Below, piece after piece: positions 1-7,956 of a stretch of DNA of 47,923 bases. The stretch is from IMG/VR virus record IMGVR_UViG_3300045120_000547, positions 1 through 47,923 of that record; one strand, 5' to 3'. The translations under genes were made by a program, and so were the position numbers. The DNA comes from a virus. Numbering within the stretch: the first letter of the stretch is position 1; the number at the start of each line of letters is the position of its first letter. The notes under the pieces were generated by a model that had not been told where the DNA came from, searched no databases, and worked only from the letters and a program-made list of their open reading frames with translations.

Positions 1-189
1 TCCGTTTTGGAGGGTTAGAGGGACCCAAGCCATAAATGGTTTACCCAGAAGAGGCCATATAAACATTGATATGGTCGGGGCAACGATAAAATCAAAAGAA
101 CACATAGCCATATAGAGGAACCCCATCCCGGGGAGGAACCCTTCTTTATACCAACTCTCTTGAATAATGGGGTCTGTTGGTTCTGTCAT
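1..189 (-). CDS. Small holin-like membrane protein (partial)
   Basis: The reading frame starts at 189 and runs off the left edge, leaving 63 residues visible. A short polar N-terminus (MTEPTDPIIQESWYKEG) is followed by a hydrophobic, aromatic-rich stretch containing the motif CSFDFIVAPT, which resembles multi-spanning phage holins. Its ATG overlaps the TGA of the upstream 1203-residue tail protein gene as ATGA, so the two are probably translationally coupled. A holin at the end of a late virion operon is a common arrangement. The family call is from pattern only, and another small inner-membrane protein is possible. Confidence 0.6.
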   Translation of the reverse strand, partial: MTEPTDPIIQESWYKEGFLPGMGFLYMAMCSFDFIVAPTISMFIWPLLGKPFMAWVPLTLQNG

Positions 190-3100
190 TCAAGTCCCAC
201 CGCGTCCGGATCAGGTTCGGCCCCTCCCCGGCCCCCATCATTACCGGGTCGCCCCGGTTCCTTCTCTGGGGAGAAAGAGGTAGGGGGAATAATCTTATCT
301 TCTTTGGAGAATGTCTGAGAAGGTCCGATGGGTTCACCCCCCATATTTCCGGGGGCTTGTTGTTGTGTCGTTTGTTCATTATTATATTTTCTGAAATAAT
401 CAATCATCTCAGAATCGGTATTTTGTTTCTGTCGATTGGCTTCTTCGATGCGTTGTGCCCGTACTGATGCTCTGTCTTTTGAGATAGCATCATTCATATC
501 ACCCCAACCAGCATCTAGAGCTATCGGAGCATTATTATAATCAGGGGTCTTTGGTCTTCTATTTTGATTTCGATATCTATCAACTAGTCTTTCTTGAAAT
601 TCATCTCCGCCTTGTTGACCGACACTTGCTTCATCAACCATCCAATTTCCAGCATAACCACTCTCTTCTCTTCGATCCCGGACATCCCCGAATGGGCCTT
701 GATTTATCCATTTTTCCCGGCCTTTGGAGATGGGTTCTTTAGTATATAGACTAGAAGGCATTCCAATAGCCATTTCACCTATAGTGACATCTCCCGCCCT
801 ACCTCCAAATTTTTGAGCGCCGGTATCTCCGACAATATCGTCTTTAGGGGTGATATTATTATCTTGATCAGGAACAAATTGAGTAGGTTTACTTACATCA
901 ACATTACCTTGCCGGGGGGAACTTAACTGTTCTTTGCTGAAGTTTTCAGCGGATACCCCTCCGCTTTGCATATGCATTCGATCAAATGGAACGCCCGAAT
1001 GAAAATGCCCTCCCCAGATGAATTTTTCATTAGGATATTTTTCTTCCTGATATTTTCGGGCTTCTAGAGCAACCTTCTCATAAAGATCATATCCCGGGAC
1101 GTTTCGATTTCCAATATTAGGAATTTTGTTCCCTTTAGGATCATAAATTGCTATATCGATAGCATCTCCCCGGGGGTGCCAGCGGGTTCTTGAACGGTCG
1201 TCAACAGAAGAGATTACTTTGGCGGTGTATCCATCGGGTAGGACTTTGGAAGCATTTCTAACAGTATCAACAAGCCATGGTTTGGTGTTAATACCATCCC
1301 TTGTATAGCCATGGGCTCCTTTTTCATCTAGTTTGAATTCCGCCGAACCTGTCTGACGACTTTCATCTTTAGGTTCCGAAGATTGTAATCCGGGACTTAT
1401 TCCGGGAGGTAATTCTTTTCCAATATGATCATGCGACCAACCTTTTTCAGTATAGGTTTTGGGAGTATAACCAAATTGATCGGCCGCCGCCGCATTGATA
1501 TCTCTCACAACACCCTTGGAAGTTGATCTTTTTCCGGGCCCTATATCAACATATCGAACGGCGGAACTTCGACCGTCCGGACTATGCAGCATGACCCATT
1601 GACCTAGTTTTGAAGGATCATTAGTTGCAATCCCGGGGGTGTCCCCGGGTAGACCGCTGGCATGTTTTCCTTCTCTGGCTCCCGCCGGATCGTTCCAACC
1701 CTTATAACCCCCGGGGTTTGTGTCAAACCAAGTAGACCTTCCAGATGTATCTCTATTGGTGTTATTAGTTCTTGGTGTGGATGTGTCTTTATTGGTGTTA
1801 TTGGTTCTTAATCCAGATGAAGGTAAAGGGGGAAGGGTCTTTGACATTCCCCCTAAAATGTCATCATTAGGGGATGGGCTGGTTGCTACACCATTTCCCC
1901 CCGAAGGGGAAGAAGAAGGTGTGGTAATATTACCACCCCCACTATTGTTATTTCCCCCATTATCAAAATTACGGCCGGGTAAACCGGGTTTAGTATCATC
2001 GGGGGCATCCTGGGAAGGCTTAGCGTCCCTACCCAGGGAGTTAATTCCCCCCGCCGCCCCTTCCTGAGTAAGGGCGGCTTTTATGAAACCAGCGGCTCCC
2101 CTATTAGGTTCGGAGGTATAGGTAATACTGGGGGAATCAATAACAACCGAATCGGCATCCAGAATGATCTTGCGGGATTTTAATGTTATTTCCTGAAGAG
2201 CTACCAGCTTGATATCATTCAGAGATTCAATGGTGATATCGGACTTTCGAAGACGAAAATCGGTTAACCCCTTGTTATCATCAGGAGAATAAGACATTTT
2301 TTGGGGGGTTTCCCCGGCAATTTGGTTATGTTTTTTTGTCTGTTCTTGTTTGGGATCGATTATTTTACCATTCTTGAGGAAAATTTGACCATCTTCGACA
2401 TGTAGAATATCAGCCCTAGTGGCACCATTCTTTCGAAGTAATTCATCTAGGGTATCGGCATTCTTAAATTCTAAGTCCGGGTCTCTTAATCTTCCGGCTT
2501 TTAGCCGGTTCCGGGCATCTTCGGCCCCCTGAGGATTATCTTTTTCGAACTGAGCTTTCTTACCGGCAATATCAGCAAAGACCCCCACCCCCGTAGCCGT
2601 CCAGGCAAGAGGATTAAACAATCCCGCTGCTTTGGTGCCTTGAACGGCTCCCCAAGCACCCCATTCTCCCGTCTTATATAATCCCAACTGTGCCCATGAT
2701 GGAAGATTGTTTTTGTCCCCAATTTCTTCATGAACCTGGGATTGCTTGTCTAGAATACTTTGCTTTCGCCGTAGAAGTTGATTCTGTCGTTTCTTTAGAT
2801 AGTTACTATCATTTTGGGCAGCATCAGGATTTTCTTGGGGCCAAGGTCCATACTCTTCGGTATTGGGAGATTTCTCATTGATTTTATCTTCAATACTCTT
2901 AAGACGATCTTTTAATTGGAGTTTGAATTCATCAAATCTCTTAAAGAAGTCTTCTCCCCAGGCCGGTCCCGCATCTTTATCAGGTTTGGCATAGGCATCA
3001 TTTTTTCGGAACTGTTTCCAGGCCTTATTTTTATCCCCATCGGACATTTCCGCCCATTGTTCATCGGTAATTTTCTTTTCGTCCCCGGTCCTATTGGCAT

Positions 3101-3797
3101 AGGGGTTTTGCCACTTTAGCCATGTAGCGGCGGCCAAAGGACCCATCATTCCTCCCCCTCTGAAGGCTCTTAGAGCCATGCCCGCCGCTGCCGCTGCCCC
3201 CACTCCCGCCGCCGTTGCTACTCCCGTCCAGAAACCTCCTCCACTACTACTACTAGGCTTCTTTTTTTCATCCTCATCGTCTGTGGACTTGTTCCAGACA
3301 GTAGCAACGGCAGGCTTATTTTCTACTTGCTTGAGACGATAGTCAAATTTTAGGATTTTCTTATCAAGAGAGTCCTGCGTGGCCCGGACAACATCCAGGT
3401 CTTTTCGTATCTCCATCAAACCAATCTGAGAACGATTATCCACTTCCTTGACAAAATTGAATATCTGTCCGGTGTTCTTATTAATGATATTCAGATAGCC
3501 GACAATGCTGGAATGAACCTCATCAAGGGACTTGACCACATCTCCTTTATTGATCTTGGCGGCCTTGAAATCCCGGAGATTGATTTGAGCGGAAGAAGTA
3601 AAGCTTGAAGATGACTTAAAGGATGTGTTGAACCCCGAACCAATCTTCCTGTCCTTTAGGGAGAGAAGAGGGATATCAATAGGTCCGGAGGCTTTAGAGC
3701 TATTCTGTCGGGCTTCCAGGCCCGCAATTGTATACTTCAACGTACCGGATGCAAGCCCGGTGTTACCTTTCAGAATATTCTCTATCGTCGTAGCCAT
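186..3797 (-). CDS. Large tail protein with M15-like peptidase domain
   Basis: This encodes 1203 residues. In order, the protein shows an N-terminal Ser-rich and helical part (1-160), a Gly/Ala hydrophobic segment (about 187-210) that could span a membrane, charged helical regions (240-450), and a beta-repeat stretch (about 518-556) like phage spike repeats. A Ser/Asn/Pro linker follows (600-690), then a small domain rich in Gly and Asp (695-790). A LAS/M15-type peptidase-like region (825-945) has H874-x6-D881 (WHPRGDAIDIAI) and D939/H942 (FDRMHM) as candidate zinc and catalytic residues. A low-complexity tail ends the protein. Position directly after a frameshifting chaperone-like gene suggests a tape measure or hub-associated protein. 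The peptidase could open peptidoglycan during infection, replacing the lysozyme missing from gp5 here. The exact role is uncertain. Confidence 0.7.
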   Translation of the reverse strand: MATTIENILKGNTGLASGTLKYTIAGLEARQNSSKASGPIDIPLLSLKDRKIGSGFNTSFKSSSSFTSSAQINLRDFKAAKINKGDVVKSLDEVHSSIVGYLNIINKNTGQIFNFVKEVDNRSQIGLMEIRKDLDVVRATQDSLDKKILKFDYRLKQVENKPAVATVWNKSTDDEDEKKKPSSSSGGGFWTGVATAAGVGAAAAAGMALRAFRGGGMMGPLAAATWLKWQNPYANRTGDEKKITDEQWAEMSDGDKNKAWKQFRKNDAYAKPDKDAGPAWGEDFFKRFDEFKLQLKDRLKSIEDKINEKSPNTEEYGPWPQENPDAAQNDSNYLKKRQNQLLRRKQSILDKQSQVHEEIGDKNNLPSWAQLGLYKTGEWGAWGAVQGTKAAGLFNPLAWTATGVGVFADIAGKKAQFEKDNPQGAEDARNRLKAGRLRDPDLEFKNADTLDELLRKNGATRADILHVEDGQIFLKNGKIIDPKQEQTKKHNQIAGETPQKMSYSPDDNKGLTDFRLRKSDITIESLNDIKLVALQEITLKSRKIILDADSVVIDSPSITYTSEPNRGAAGFIKAALTQEGAAGGINSLGRDAKPSQDAPDDTKPGLPGRNFDNGGNNNSGGGNITTPSSSPSGGNGVATSPSPNDDILGGMSKTLPPLPSSGLRTNNTNKDTSTPRTNNTNRDTSGRSTWFDTNPGGYKGWNDPAGAREGKHASGLPGDTPGIATNDPSKLGQWVMLHSPDGRSSAVRYVDIGPGKRSTSKGVVRDINAAAADQFGYTPKTYTEKGWSHDHIGKELPPGISPGLQSSEPKDESRQTGSAEFKLDEKGAHGYTRDGINTKPWLVDTVRNASKVLPDGYTAKVISSVDDRSRTRWHPRGDAIDIAIYDPKGNKIPNIGNRNVPGYDLYEKVALEARKYQEEKYPNEKFIWGGHFHSGVPFDRMHMQSGGVSAENFSKEQLSSPRQGNVDVSKPTQFVPDQDNNITPKDDIVGDTGAQKFGGRAGDVTIGEMAIGMPSSLYTKEPISKGREKWINQGPFGDVRDRREESGYAGNWMVDEASVGQQGGDEFQERLVDRYRNQNRRPKTPDYNNAPIALDAGWGDMNDAISKDRASVRAQRIEEANRQKQNTDSEMIDYFRKYNNEQTTQQQAPGNMGGEPIGPSQTFSKEDKIIPPTSFSPEKEPGRPGNDGGRGGAEPDPDAVGLE

Positions 3798-3803
3798 ACT
3801 TCG

Positions 3804-3965
3804 TTACTTTTGTTGTAGTTTAGACATTATGATATCTACATAATGATCTCTCTCAAAGGGTATCAGGTCCTCCACTGAGGAAACATCCCATCCCTTTTCG
3901 GTTAACAAGAAAGTAATCTCAAAATACCTTTGAAGAGTTCTCCCCGTTAACCCAAGGTAAAAAAA
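3804..3965 (-). CDS. -1 frame extension of gp26 (programmed frameshift product)
   Basis: This open frame has no start codon of its own. It begins at the T7 run inside the end of gp26 and ends at a TAA 7 bp before the next gene. A -1 slip would append 51 residues to gp26 residue 235, giving about 286 residues. The extension contains YFEITFLLTEKGWDV and a DLIPFERDHYVDII segment. This resembles the T part of G/GT tail-assembly chaperones (hydrophobic helix, then a short motif with an acidic-Pro turn). The frame is open exactly from the slip site, and the product looks like protein, so I infer real expression by frameshifting. Confidence 0.7.
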   Translation of the reverse strand, partial: FFYLGLTGRTLQRYFEITFLLTEKGWDVSSVEDLIPFERDHYVDIIMSKLQQK

Positions 3966-4663
3966 TCATTGAGGGTCCGCATCTCAATGACCTTCTTGTC
4001 TCCCTTGGTATTCTCATACTCAATCTTATGATAAATTGTCGGAAGGTTATTCAGAAACTTCAAAACTTCTTCTCTGGTCTTGATTGGTAGATCATCAATA
4101 AAGGTGTTCTTTTCCTCCTCAGTCCCCTCAAATGGGGTAGTAATATTTTCAGTCCCATTTTTTGTTTGGGTAATACTTTGAATGCAAGACTTAATCAAAA
4201 GTTCAATGACATCCTTCTCCGCTGAAGCCCCCAAAAACTTTTCATTGGTATATAAAGATGCGTCCGGATATTTTAGGTTTAGCCACATATCCGGAGAAAT
4301 TTGAGCGGTGGTAAGAGTTGGTTCGGGATACTTGATTTGTATCTCATCCAGATTGATAGTGAAATCATAGGTCTTTTCATCAATATCATCGATAGAGATA
4401 TTGATTTGGTTGGAGATAGAGATAGATCGAAGCTTCAGGAAGATGTACTGAAGCTCAAAGATCGCAAGGGTATTGACATCGAAGTTCGCGTCCTGAACGC
4501 AATTGTTGACGACTTGTCGAATGGCCCGGAAGATTTCCCCGGGTTCATTGGATTCTTTGGCATACAATAGGATTTTCTCTTCCCGACTCAGCATGGGACG
4601 AACGGAGAACTTACGGGTGTCGATAATAACTTCGGATAGTTGATAAGGTATCTTTGGGAGCAT
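3947..4663 (-). CDS. 26: gp26-like baseplate hub/chaperone protein
   Basis: The 238-residue protein matches the T4 baseplate gp26 family by pattern. It has a PMLSREEKILLYAKES motif near residues 23-38, then IRQVVNNCVQD, and an ELQYIFLKLRSIS segment around residue 70. T4 gp26 acts in hub assembly in the cytoplasm. The gene ends LNDFFTLG-stop, where FF is encoded by a run of seven T; see the -1 extension. Upstream is the gp54-like gene, separated by 14 bp. The combination of a gp26-like protein with a frameshift tail directly before a very large tail protein suggests a G/GT chaperone role. Confidence 0.8.
   Translation of the reverse strand: MLPKIPYQLSEVIIDTRKFSVRPMLSREEKILLYAKESNEPGEIFRAIRQVVNNCVQDANFDVNTLAIFELQYIFLKLRSISISNQINISIDDIDEKTYDFTINLDEIQIKYPEPTLTTAQISPDMWLNLKYPDASLYTNEKFLGASAEKDVIELLIKSCIQSITQTKNGTENITTPFEGTEEEKNTFIDDLPIKTREEVLKFLNNLPTIYHKIEYENTKGDKKVIEMRTLNDFFTLG
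3959..3965 (-). promoter_or_regulatory. T_TTT_TTT slippery heptamer for -1 frameshift
   Basis: On the minus strand the gp26 frame reads AAT GAT TTT TTT ACC TTG GGT TAA. The last T of GAT plus the two TTT codons form a perfect X XXY YYZ heptamer, with the zero-frame stop four codons on (ACC TTG GGT TAA). No strong downstream stem or pseudoknot is obvious by eye. Confidence 0.7.
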
Positions 4664-4677
4664 TTTAGCCTTTCATA

Positions 4678-5286
4678 TTAATCATTGTTAGTAGCGGGAA
4701 TTCTGTGCCAATCAAAGTAATTGAATTGAACCCCAATCTTCATGAATGTTGGTTGGGGGTCGGCGGATAGCTTGGTATCAACGATCATGTTGGGGTAGCA
4801 CTCTCTGAGAACAGTGGTATGAACTCTTTGTCCAGAGGTATCATAAAGGTCAATCATACAATCAACGGCATACTCCCACTTATAGGCAACCTCATAGACA
4901 TTCATACCGTTTAAACCAACCCCGGTAATACCGTCTTTCATGTTGTAATTGACGATGAGGTTCATCCAATCCTGAAAGAAGTCCAGGTGAGAGCTTTTAC
5001 CGTCATTGAAGAACTCCATCATGGAATCATTGAAGGCCGGGGCGATTGGTTTCTTTTCGGCCGGACCATAGCCATAGCGTTGAACGACACCCTCAATTAA
5101 GTAGCTGCCGGGGAGGTCAACGGAGTTAGTGAAATACTCCATATATTGGACGATATCAGTGGTGTTCCGGGTTCCGTTGGTCAAGCCAAAGAGCTTGTTG
5201 GGGATGTTGAAGCGAACTCTATACTTATTGAGCTTCTGGAGACCATTGATGTTTGATAACTTAGCCCGGAAATCGGAAATGTTCAT
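4678..5286 (-). CDS. 54: Tail-tube-like protein, probable gp54 tube initiator
   Basis: The 202 residues carry hallmarks of the T4 gp19/gp54 tube fold: KYRVRFNIP near the N-terminus, DLPGSYLIEG, then RYGYGPAEKKPIAPAF, a FFQDWMNLIVN segment and a C-terminal QFNYFDWHRI strand. Such proteins either form the tail tube or seed it on the baseplate. Because the gp48 tube cap lies 1.1 kb away and gp54 works with gp48, I favour gp54. A gp19-type tube protein remains possible. Its ATG is directly next to the stop of the gp2-like gene, consistent with one operon. Confidence 0.65.
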   Translation of the reverse strand: MNISDFRAKLSNINGLQKLNKYRVRFNIPNKLFGLTNGTRNTTDIVQYMEYFTNSVDLPGSYLIEGVVQRYGYGPAEKKPIAPAFNDSMMEFFNDGKSSHLDFFQDWMNLIVNYNMKDGITGVGLNGMNVYEVAYKWEYAVDCMIDLYDTSGQRVHTTVLRECYPNMIVDTKLSADPQPTFMKIGVQFNYFDWHRIPATNND

Positions 5287-5969
5287 TAGGGTTTTCTTTT
5301 TATCATATCAATTGAGTCCTGCCAAACTTTTTGCTGCGAAGCCTTCACAAAGTTAGCGATAGGCAGGAACAGAACCTTATGCCATTGAATGGGATTAATT
5401 CGCATGACGGTTGATCTTAGGTGTCCGAATAGGTAACGCTTTAGACATGGCTTATATCCTCTGAACCGGGAAGCCCCTTTAAGTATCTGGTAAGAGATAT
5501 TCAGCCGGGACTTTTCGTCTATCTTTGGATTATTTATCAGGGATAACAAAGCGTTGAAGAGTTTGGCCCGCTCAATCGGCGGAAGATAGTGCATATTCAG
5601 ACCCAAGAAGGAATCGGATTCAAAATTAATAGGAAAAACAAGGGGATAGGTATCATAGTAGGGGAGGGTTAGCTTATGTTTAGGGTCATACCTGAAAAGT
5701 ATCATACTTCCGGCTAAAAGAGGATTGGGGGTTCCTATGACATTTAAGACGTAGGGTTTAACCGCTTCTTGGACTTTATCAGAGCTAGGAGGGGCCGCTG
5801 CCTTACCGGTGATTGCTTCTAGAACAGAAGCCAGTTTCTCTTTATCATCGGCTTTTTGCCCCATAGCCAGATTACGAAGTTGCTGGAGGTACCATTGTAG
5901 TGTCTCTTCCCTCATCATTTCGATGGTAGAACGTTCAAGGTCTTCTAATTGCTTAAGGAAATCAACCAT
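5286..5969 (-). CDS. gp2-like protein (putative DNA end protector)
   Basis: The 227-residue protein has a helical, charged N-terminus, then a conserved-looking core with ILFRYDPKHKLTLPYYDTYP, GLNMHYLPPIERAKLF and YKPCLKRYLFGHLRSTVM. I recall this pattern from T4-superfamily proteins annotated as DNA end protector (gp2), which binds packaged DNA ends and blocks RecBCD. That link is from memory and unverified. It overlaps the end of gp4 by 8 bp. In T4, gene 2 directly precedes gene 4, so the neighbourhood fits a head-completion role, although the order here is reversed. Confidence 0.55.
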   Translation of the reverse strand: MVDFLKQLEDLERSTIEMMREETLQWYLQQLRNLAMGQKADDKEKLASVLEAITGKAAAPPSSDKVQEAVKPYVLNVIGTPNPLLAGSMILFRYDPKHKLTLPYYDTYPLVFPINFESDSFLGLNMHYLPPIERAKLFNALLSLINNPKIDEKSRLNISYQILKGASRFRGYKPCLKRYLFGHLRSTVMRINPIQWHKVLFLPIANFVKASQQKVWQDSIDMIKRKP

Positions 5970-6390
5970 TCGGGGGGATATTCAACTCAACTTCGGTAAG
6001 GATTCGGAATTCGTATCCTTTTTGATCACACCATCGCTTGGCTGCTTCCCATTTTCGTTGATTGATGGCAAAAGTAGCAATAGCTTTTTTACTCTTACCC
6101 TTTGGTAACTTGGTCTCATGTAAGGGTTTAACCTCCAGAACCAGATGTCGCTTTTTCCCGTTCTCAGTAATCTCCACTAGAAAGTCCGGGAAGTACCTGT
6201 GGAGACCTCCGGTGATCGGGTGCATATAAGGAATGGCTTGTTCTTCGGAAGCCCATTTTGTTACTTTTGGGTTAGAATCTAAGGATCGCATTACCTTGAA
6301 TTCCCAGGATGACCGAAAGATTATATTCCTAGCATCCCCTTGGTATTTCTCCGGGTGTTTTGGAATAAATTTTCCTTTAAGGTGAACCAT
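5962..6390 (-). CDS. 4: gp4 head completion protein (TnsA-like nuclease fold)
   Basis: The 142 residues open with the T4 gp4 pattern (GKFIPKHPEKYQGDARNII, then FRSSWEFKVM). A PD-(D/E)XK-type signature is visible: E30 in SSWE, P68-D69 in FPDF, and E86-x-K88 in LEVKP, as in TnsA-like endonucleases. In T4 the protein completes the filled head before tail joining. It is the first gene of the minus-strand virion operon. The start codon lies only 6 nt after an ATAAATA late box, so the message may be nearly leaderless. Confidence 0.85.
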   Translation of the reverse strand: MVHLKGKFIPKHPEKYQGDARNIIFRSSWEFKVMRSLDSNPKVTKWASEEQAIPYMHPITGGLHRYFPDFLVEITENGKKRHLVLEVKPLHETKLPKGKSKKAIATFAINQRKWEAAKRWCDQKGYEFRILTEVELNIPPNG

Positions 6391-6396
6391 TTGCTA

Positions 6397-6403
6397 TATT
6401 TAT
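6397..6403 (-). promoter_or_regulatory. Late promoter box for the gp4 operon
   Basis: The minus strand reads CATAAATATAGCAA-ATG, so ATAAATA ends 6 nt before the gp4 start. T4 late promoters use TATAAATA as the only core element, with transcription starting several nt after the box. This one faces away from the gp48 box 3 bp to its right. Confidence 0.65.
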
Positions 6404-6406
6404 GGG

Positions 6407-6413
6407 ATAAATA
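6407..6413 (+). promoter_or_regulatory. Late promoter box for gp48
   Basis: GATAAATAC lies 8 nt before the gp48 ATG, with no Shine-Dalgarno sequence between. It matches the box seen before six other plus-strand genes in the window. It is divergent from the gp4 box at 6397-6403. Confidence 0.7.
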
Positions 6414-6421
6414 CCCTCAGA

Positions 6422-7411
6422 ATGGCTGATATTGTTACATCCACGCTTTCCAACGCTCCCCGACCGTCCATAGCTTCCGGGACAGGTCAGGTGGCATCAG
6501 CCCAGTTTGGAAGACCCAATCCTCCCCATCAGCAAATCAAATCTCAGATTTCTGAAGCCAACCGACCCCCTCTGCAATATCCAGCGGATCGCCCCAAATA
6601 CTATATGTTGTTTGATGTTTTTGATTACCAACGGGCCGGTCTTCAATCGGTGGGAAAGCTTGAAAAGACTGTTGATGGGGGTTTTGTAATACTTCCTCTT
6701 CCTCAGTCTTTAAATGACATTCATCAGGTTAAGTGGAATGATCATATCAATCTTTTCCAAGAAGTCCTTGGAGCTATCCCAATGAGTAGTGCGGTTAAGA
6801 AGATAGCTTCCCCGCTTCTGACTGTCGGACAAAACTTATTGGGGGTGGCTCCCAATCAATGGATGACGATCCTGATGGAAGGACCGCTGTACAAGCGTTT
6901 CAGCTTTACATGGTCATTCTCTCCCCGGGAGTTTCGGGAATCCGACGATCTTCGGAAGATTATTCGTTCTTTCAATAACTGGATGGCTCCATCAGTCAAG
7001 GGGGGAGGATTTGTTTGGGGATTTCCCAAGATATTTTGGGTTTCCATCCTACCGAATTCCAAATTTATGATGAAATTCAAGCCCGCCGTCCTTGAATCCT
7101 TTATGGTGATCCCAACCCCAAAGGGGGCGTCCTTCTACCATAATGAGGGGGCCACCGCTGAAAATGGAGACAATCCCCCGGAAGGGATTTCTATGGAAAT
7201 GAAATTTCTTGAACTGGAATACTGGACGGAAGGGGACTATAAGGATAACAACGATCCTCATGATGTCTATAAAGAAACACCATCCGCCGCTTTGAAAGAC
7301 ATAAACGTCGAAGCTGAAGTAAGTAAGTTTACGGCAAATGCTCTTGAGAATTTAAGTAAGTTTCAGGAGAGTTTAGAGACGGCCCCCCCTCAGAATTCCC
7401 AAACGGAATAG
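6422..7411 (+). CDS. 48: gp48 baseplate tail-tube cap protein
   Basis: The 329-residue protein fits T4 gp48. It has a flexible Pro-rich N-terminus (1-60), then YYMLFDVFDYQRAG, VILPLPQSLNDIHQVKW, a Gly/Ala-rich hydrophobic region (about 115-145), KRFSFTWSFSPREFRESDDL, a helix IIRSFNNWMAPSV and a late VIPTPKG segment. gp48 sits on top of the central hub and, with gp54, starts tube polymerisation. The ATG is only 8 nt from the late box and lacks a ribosome-binding site. Its 3' end overlaps the convergent minus-strand gene by 22 bp. Confidence 0.88.
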   Translation: MADIVTSTLSNAPRPSIASGTGQVASAQFGRPNPPHQQIKSQISEANRPPLQYPADRPKYYMLFDVFDYQRAGLQSVGKLEKTVDGGFVILPLPQSLNDIHQVKWNDHINLFQEVLGAIPMSSAVKKIASPLLTVGQNLLGVAPNQWMTILMEGPLYKRFSFTWSFSPREFRESDDLRKIIRSFNNWMAPSVKGGGFVWGFPKIFWVSILPNSKFMMKFKPAVLESFMVIPTPKGASFYHNEGATAENGDNPPEGISMEMKFLELEYWTEGDYKDNNDPHDVYKETPSAALKDINVEAEVSKFTANALENLSKFQESLETAPPQNSQTE

Positions 7412-7857
7412 TCCGCATCTACATAGACTTCCATCCGGACCAGTTCCATGGACCGTCCAGAGAGACCTTCACAGACCATATTGACGATCCCGGCCGTAAA
7501 AAGGAAGTTATCCCCGGTTTTGGTCAGGTTCAGGTTGGGAGTAGACATCCCCTGCATGGCCAAAGCCATCTGGATGATCCCGGTCTTGGGCCACCGGGCT
7601 CCGATATCACAATGACCGTTGAAGACGATCTTGTCGATTTTGACGGGATGATTGGAGGTATTGACCAACCGGTAGACCCGCACTATTTGGTCCTTGTCGG
7701 GTTGGTCGTCCCATTTCAGAATCAGGGCAGAAGGTTCCTTGGCAATTATTTCTGCTTTTTGAAGCAGTTTGACGACTTCCCCCGGGAATCCAAGCGTTCC
7801 GATCACAAAAGTAAGGGAAAGTGCAGAGAAAATACCACCTATTACGTTCATTACCAT
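7390..7857 (-). CDS. Membrane-anchored protein of unknown function
   Basis: This encodes 155 residues from the ATG at 7857, preceded by AGGAGG with 6 nt spacing. An in-frame upstream ATG at 7890 lacks that support. The N-terminus holds one hydrophobic segment (VIGGIFSALSLTFVIGTLGF), probably a signal anchor, followed by a beta-rich region with RVYRLVNTSNHPVKIDKI that suggests a small extracytoplasmic domain. It is expressed from an early-type promoter at 7914-7942 and is convergent with gp48. No family recognised. Confidence 0.75.
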   Translation of the reverse strand: MVMNVIGGIFSALSLTFVIGTLGFPGEVVKLLQKAEIIAKEPSALILKWDDQPDKDQIVRVYRLVNTSNHPVKIDKIVFNGHCDIGARWPKTGIIQMALAMQGMSTPNLNLTKTGDNFLFTAGIVNMVCEGLSGRSMELVRMEVYVDADYSVWEF

Positions 7858-7913
7858 GCCGAACCTCCTATCTGTATGTGAAACCTCCATGTTTCAGGTT
7901 TGTGCCAACCCGC

Positions 7914-7942
7914 AACCTAGCCTATTTATTCCGGGTTGTCAA
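7914..7942 (-). promoter_or_regulatory. Early-type promoter P16 (TTGACA-17-TAGGTT)
   Basis: -35 TTGACA (7937-7942) and -10 TAGGTT (7914-7919) are 17 bp apart on the minus strand. It serves the gene starting at 7857 through a longer leader than the other cassettes have. The spacer also contains a minus-strand ATAAATA (7923-7929), so the same gene may have a late start as well. The -35 almost abuts the plus-strand late box of the homing endonuclease. Confidence 0.65.
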
Positions 7943-7943
7943 G

Positions 7944-7950
7944 ATAAATA
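7944..7950 (+). promoter_or_regulatory. Late promoter box for homing endonuclease 1
   Basis: GATAAATATTATCG-ATG: ATAAATA ends 6 nt before the start codon at 7957, the same geometry as the boxes at 6397 and 39378. No Shine-Dalgarno sequence lies between box and ATG. Confidence 0.65.
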
Positions 7951-7956
7951 TTATCG

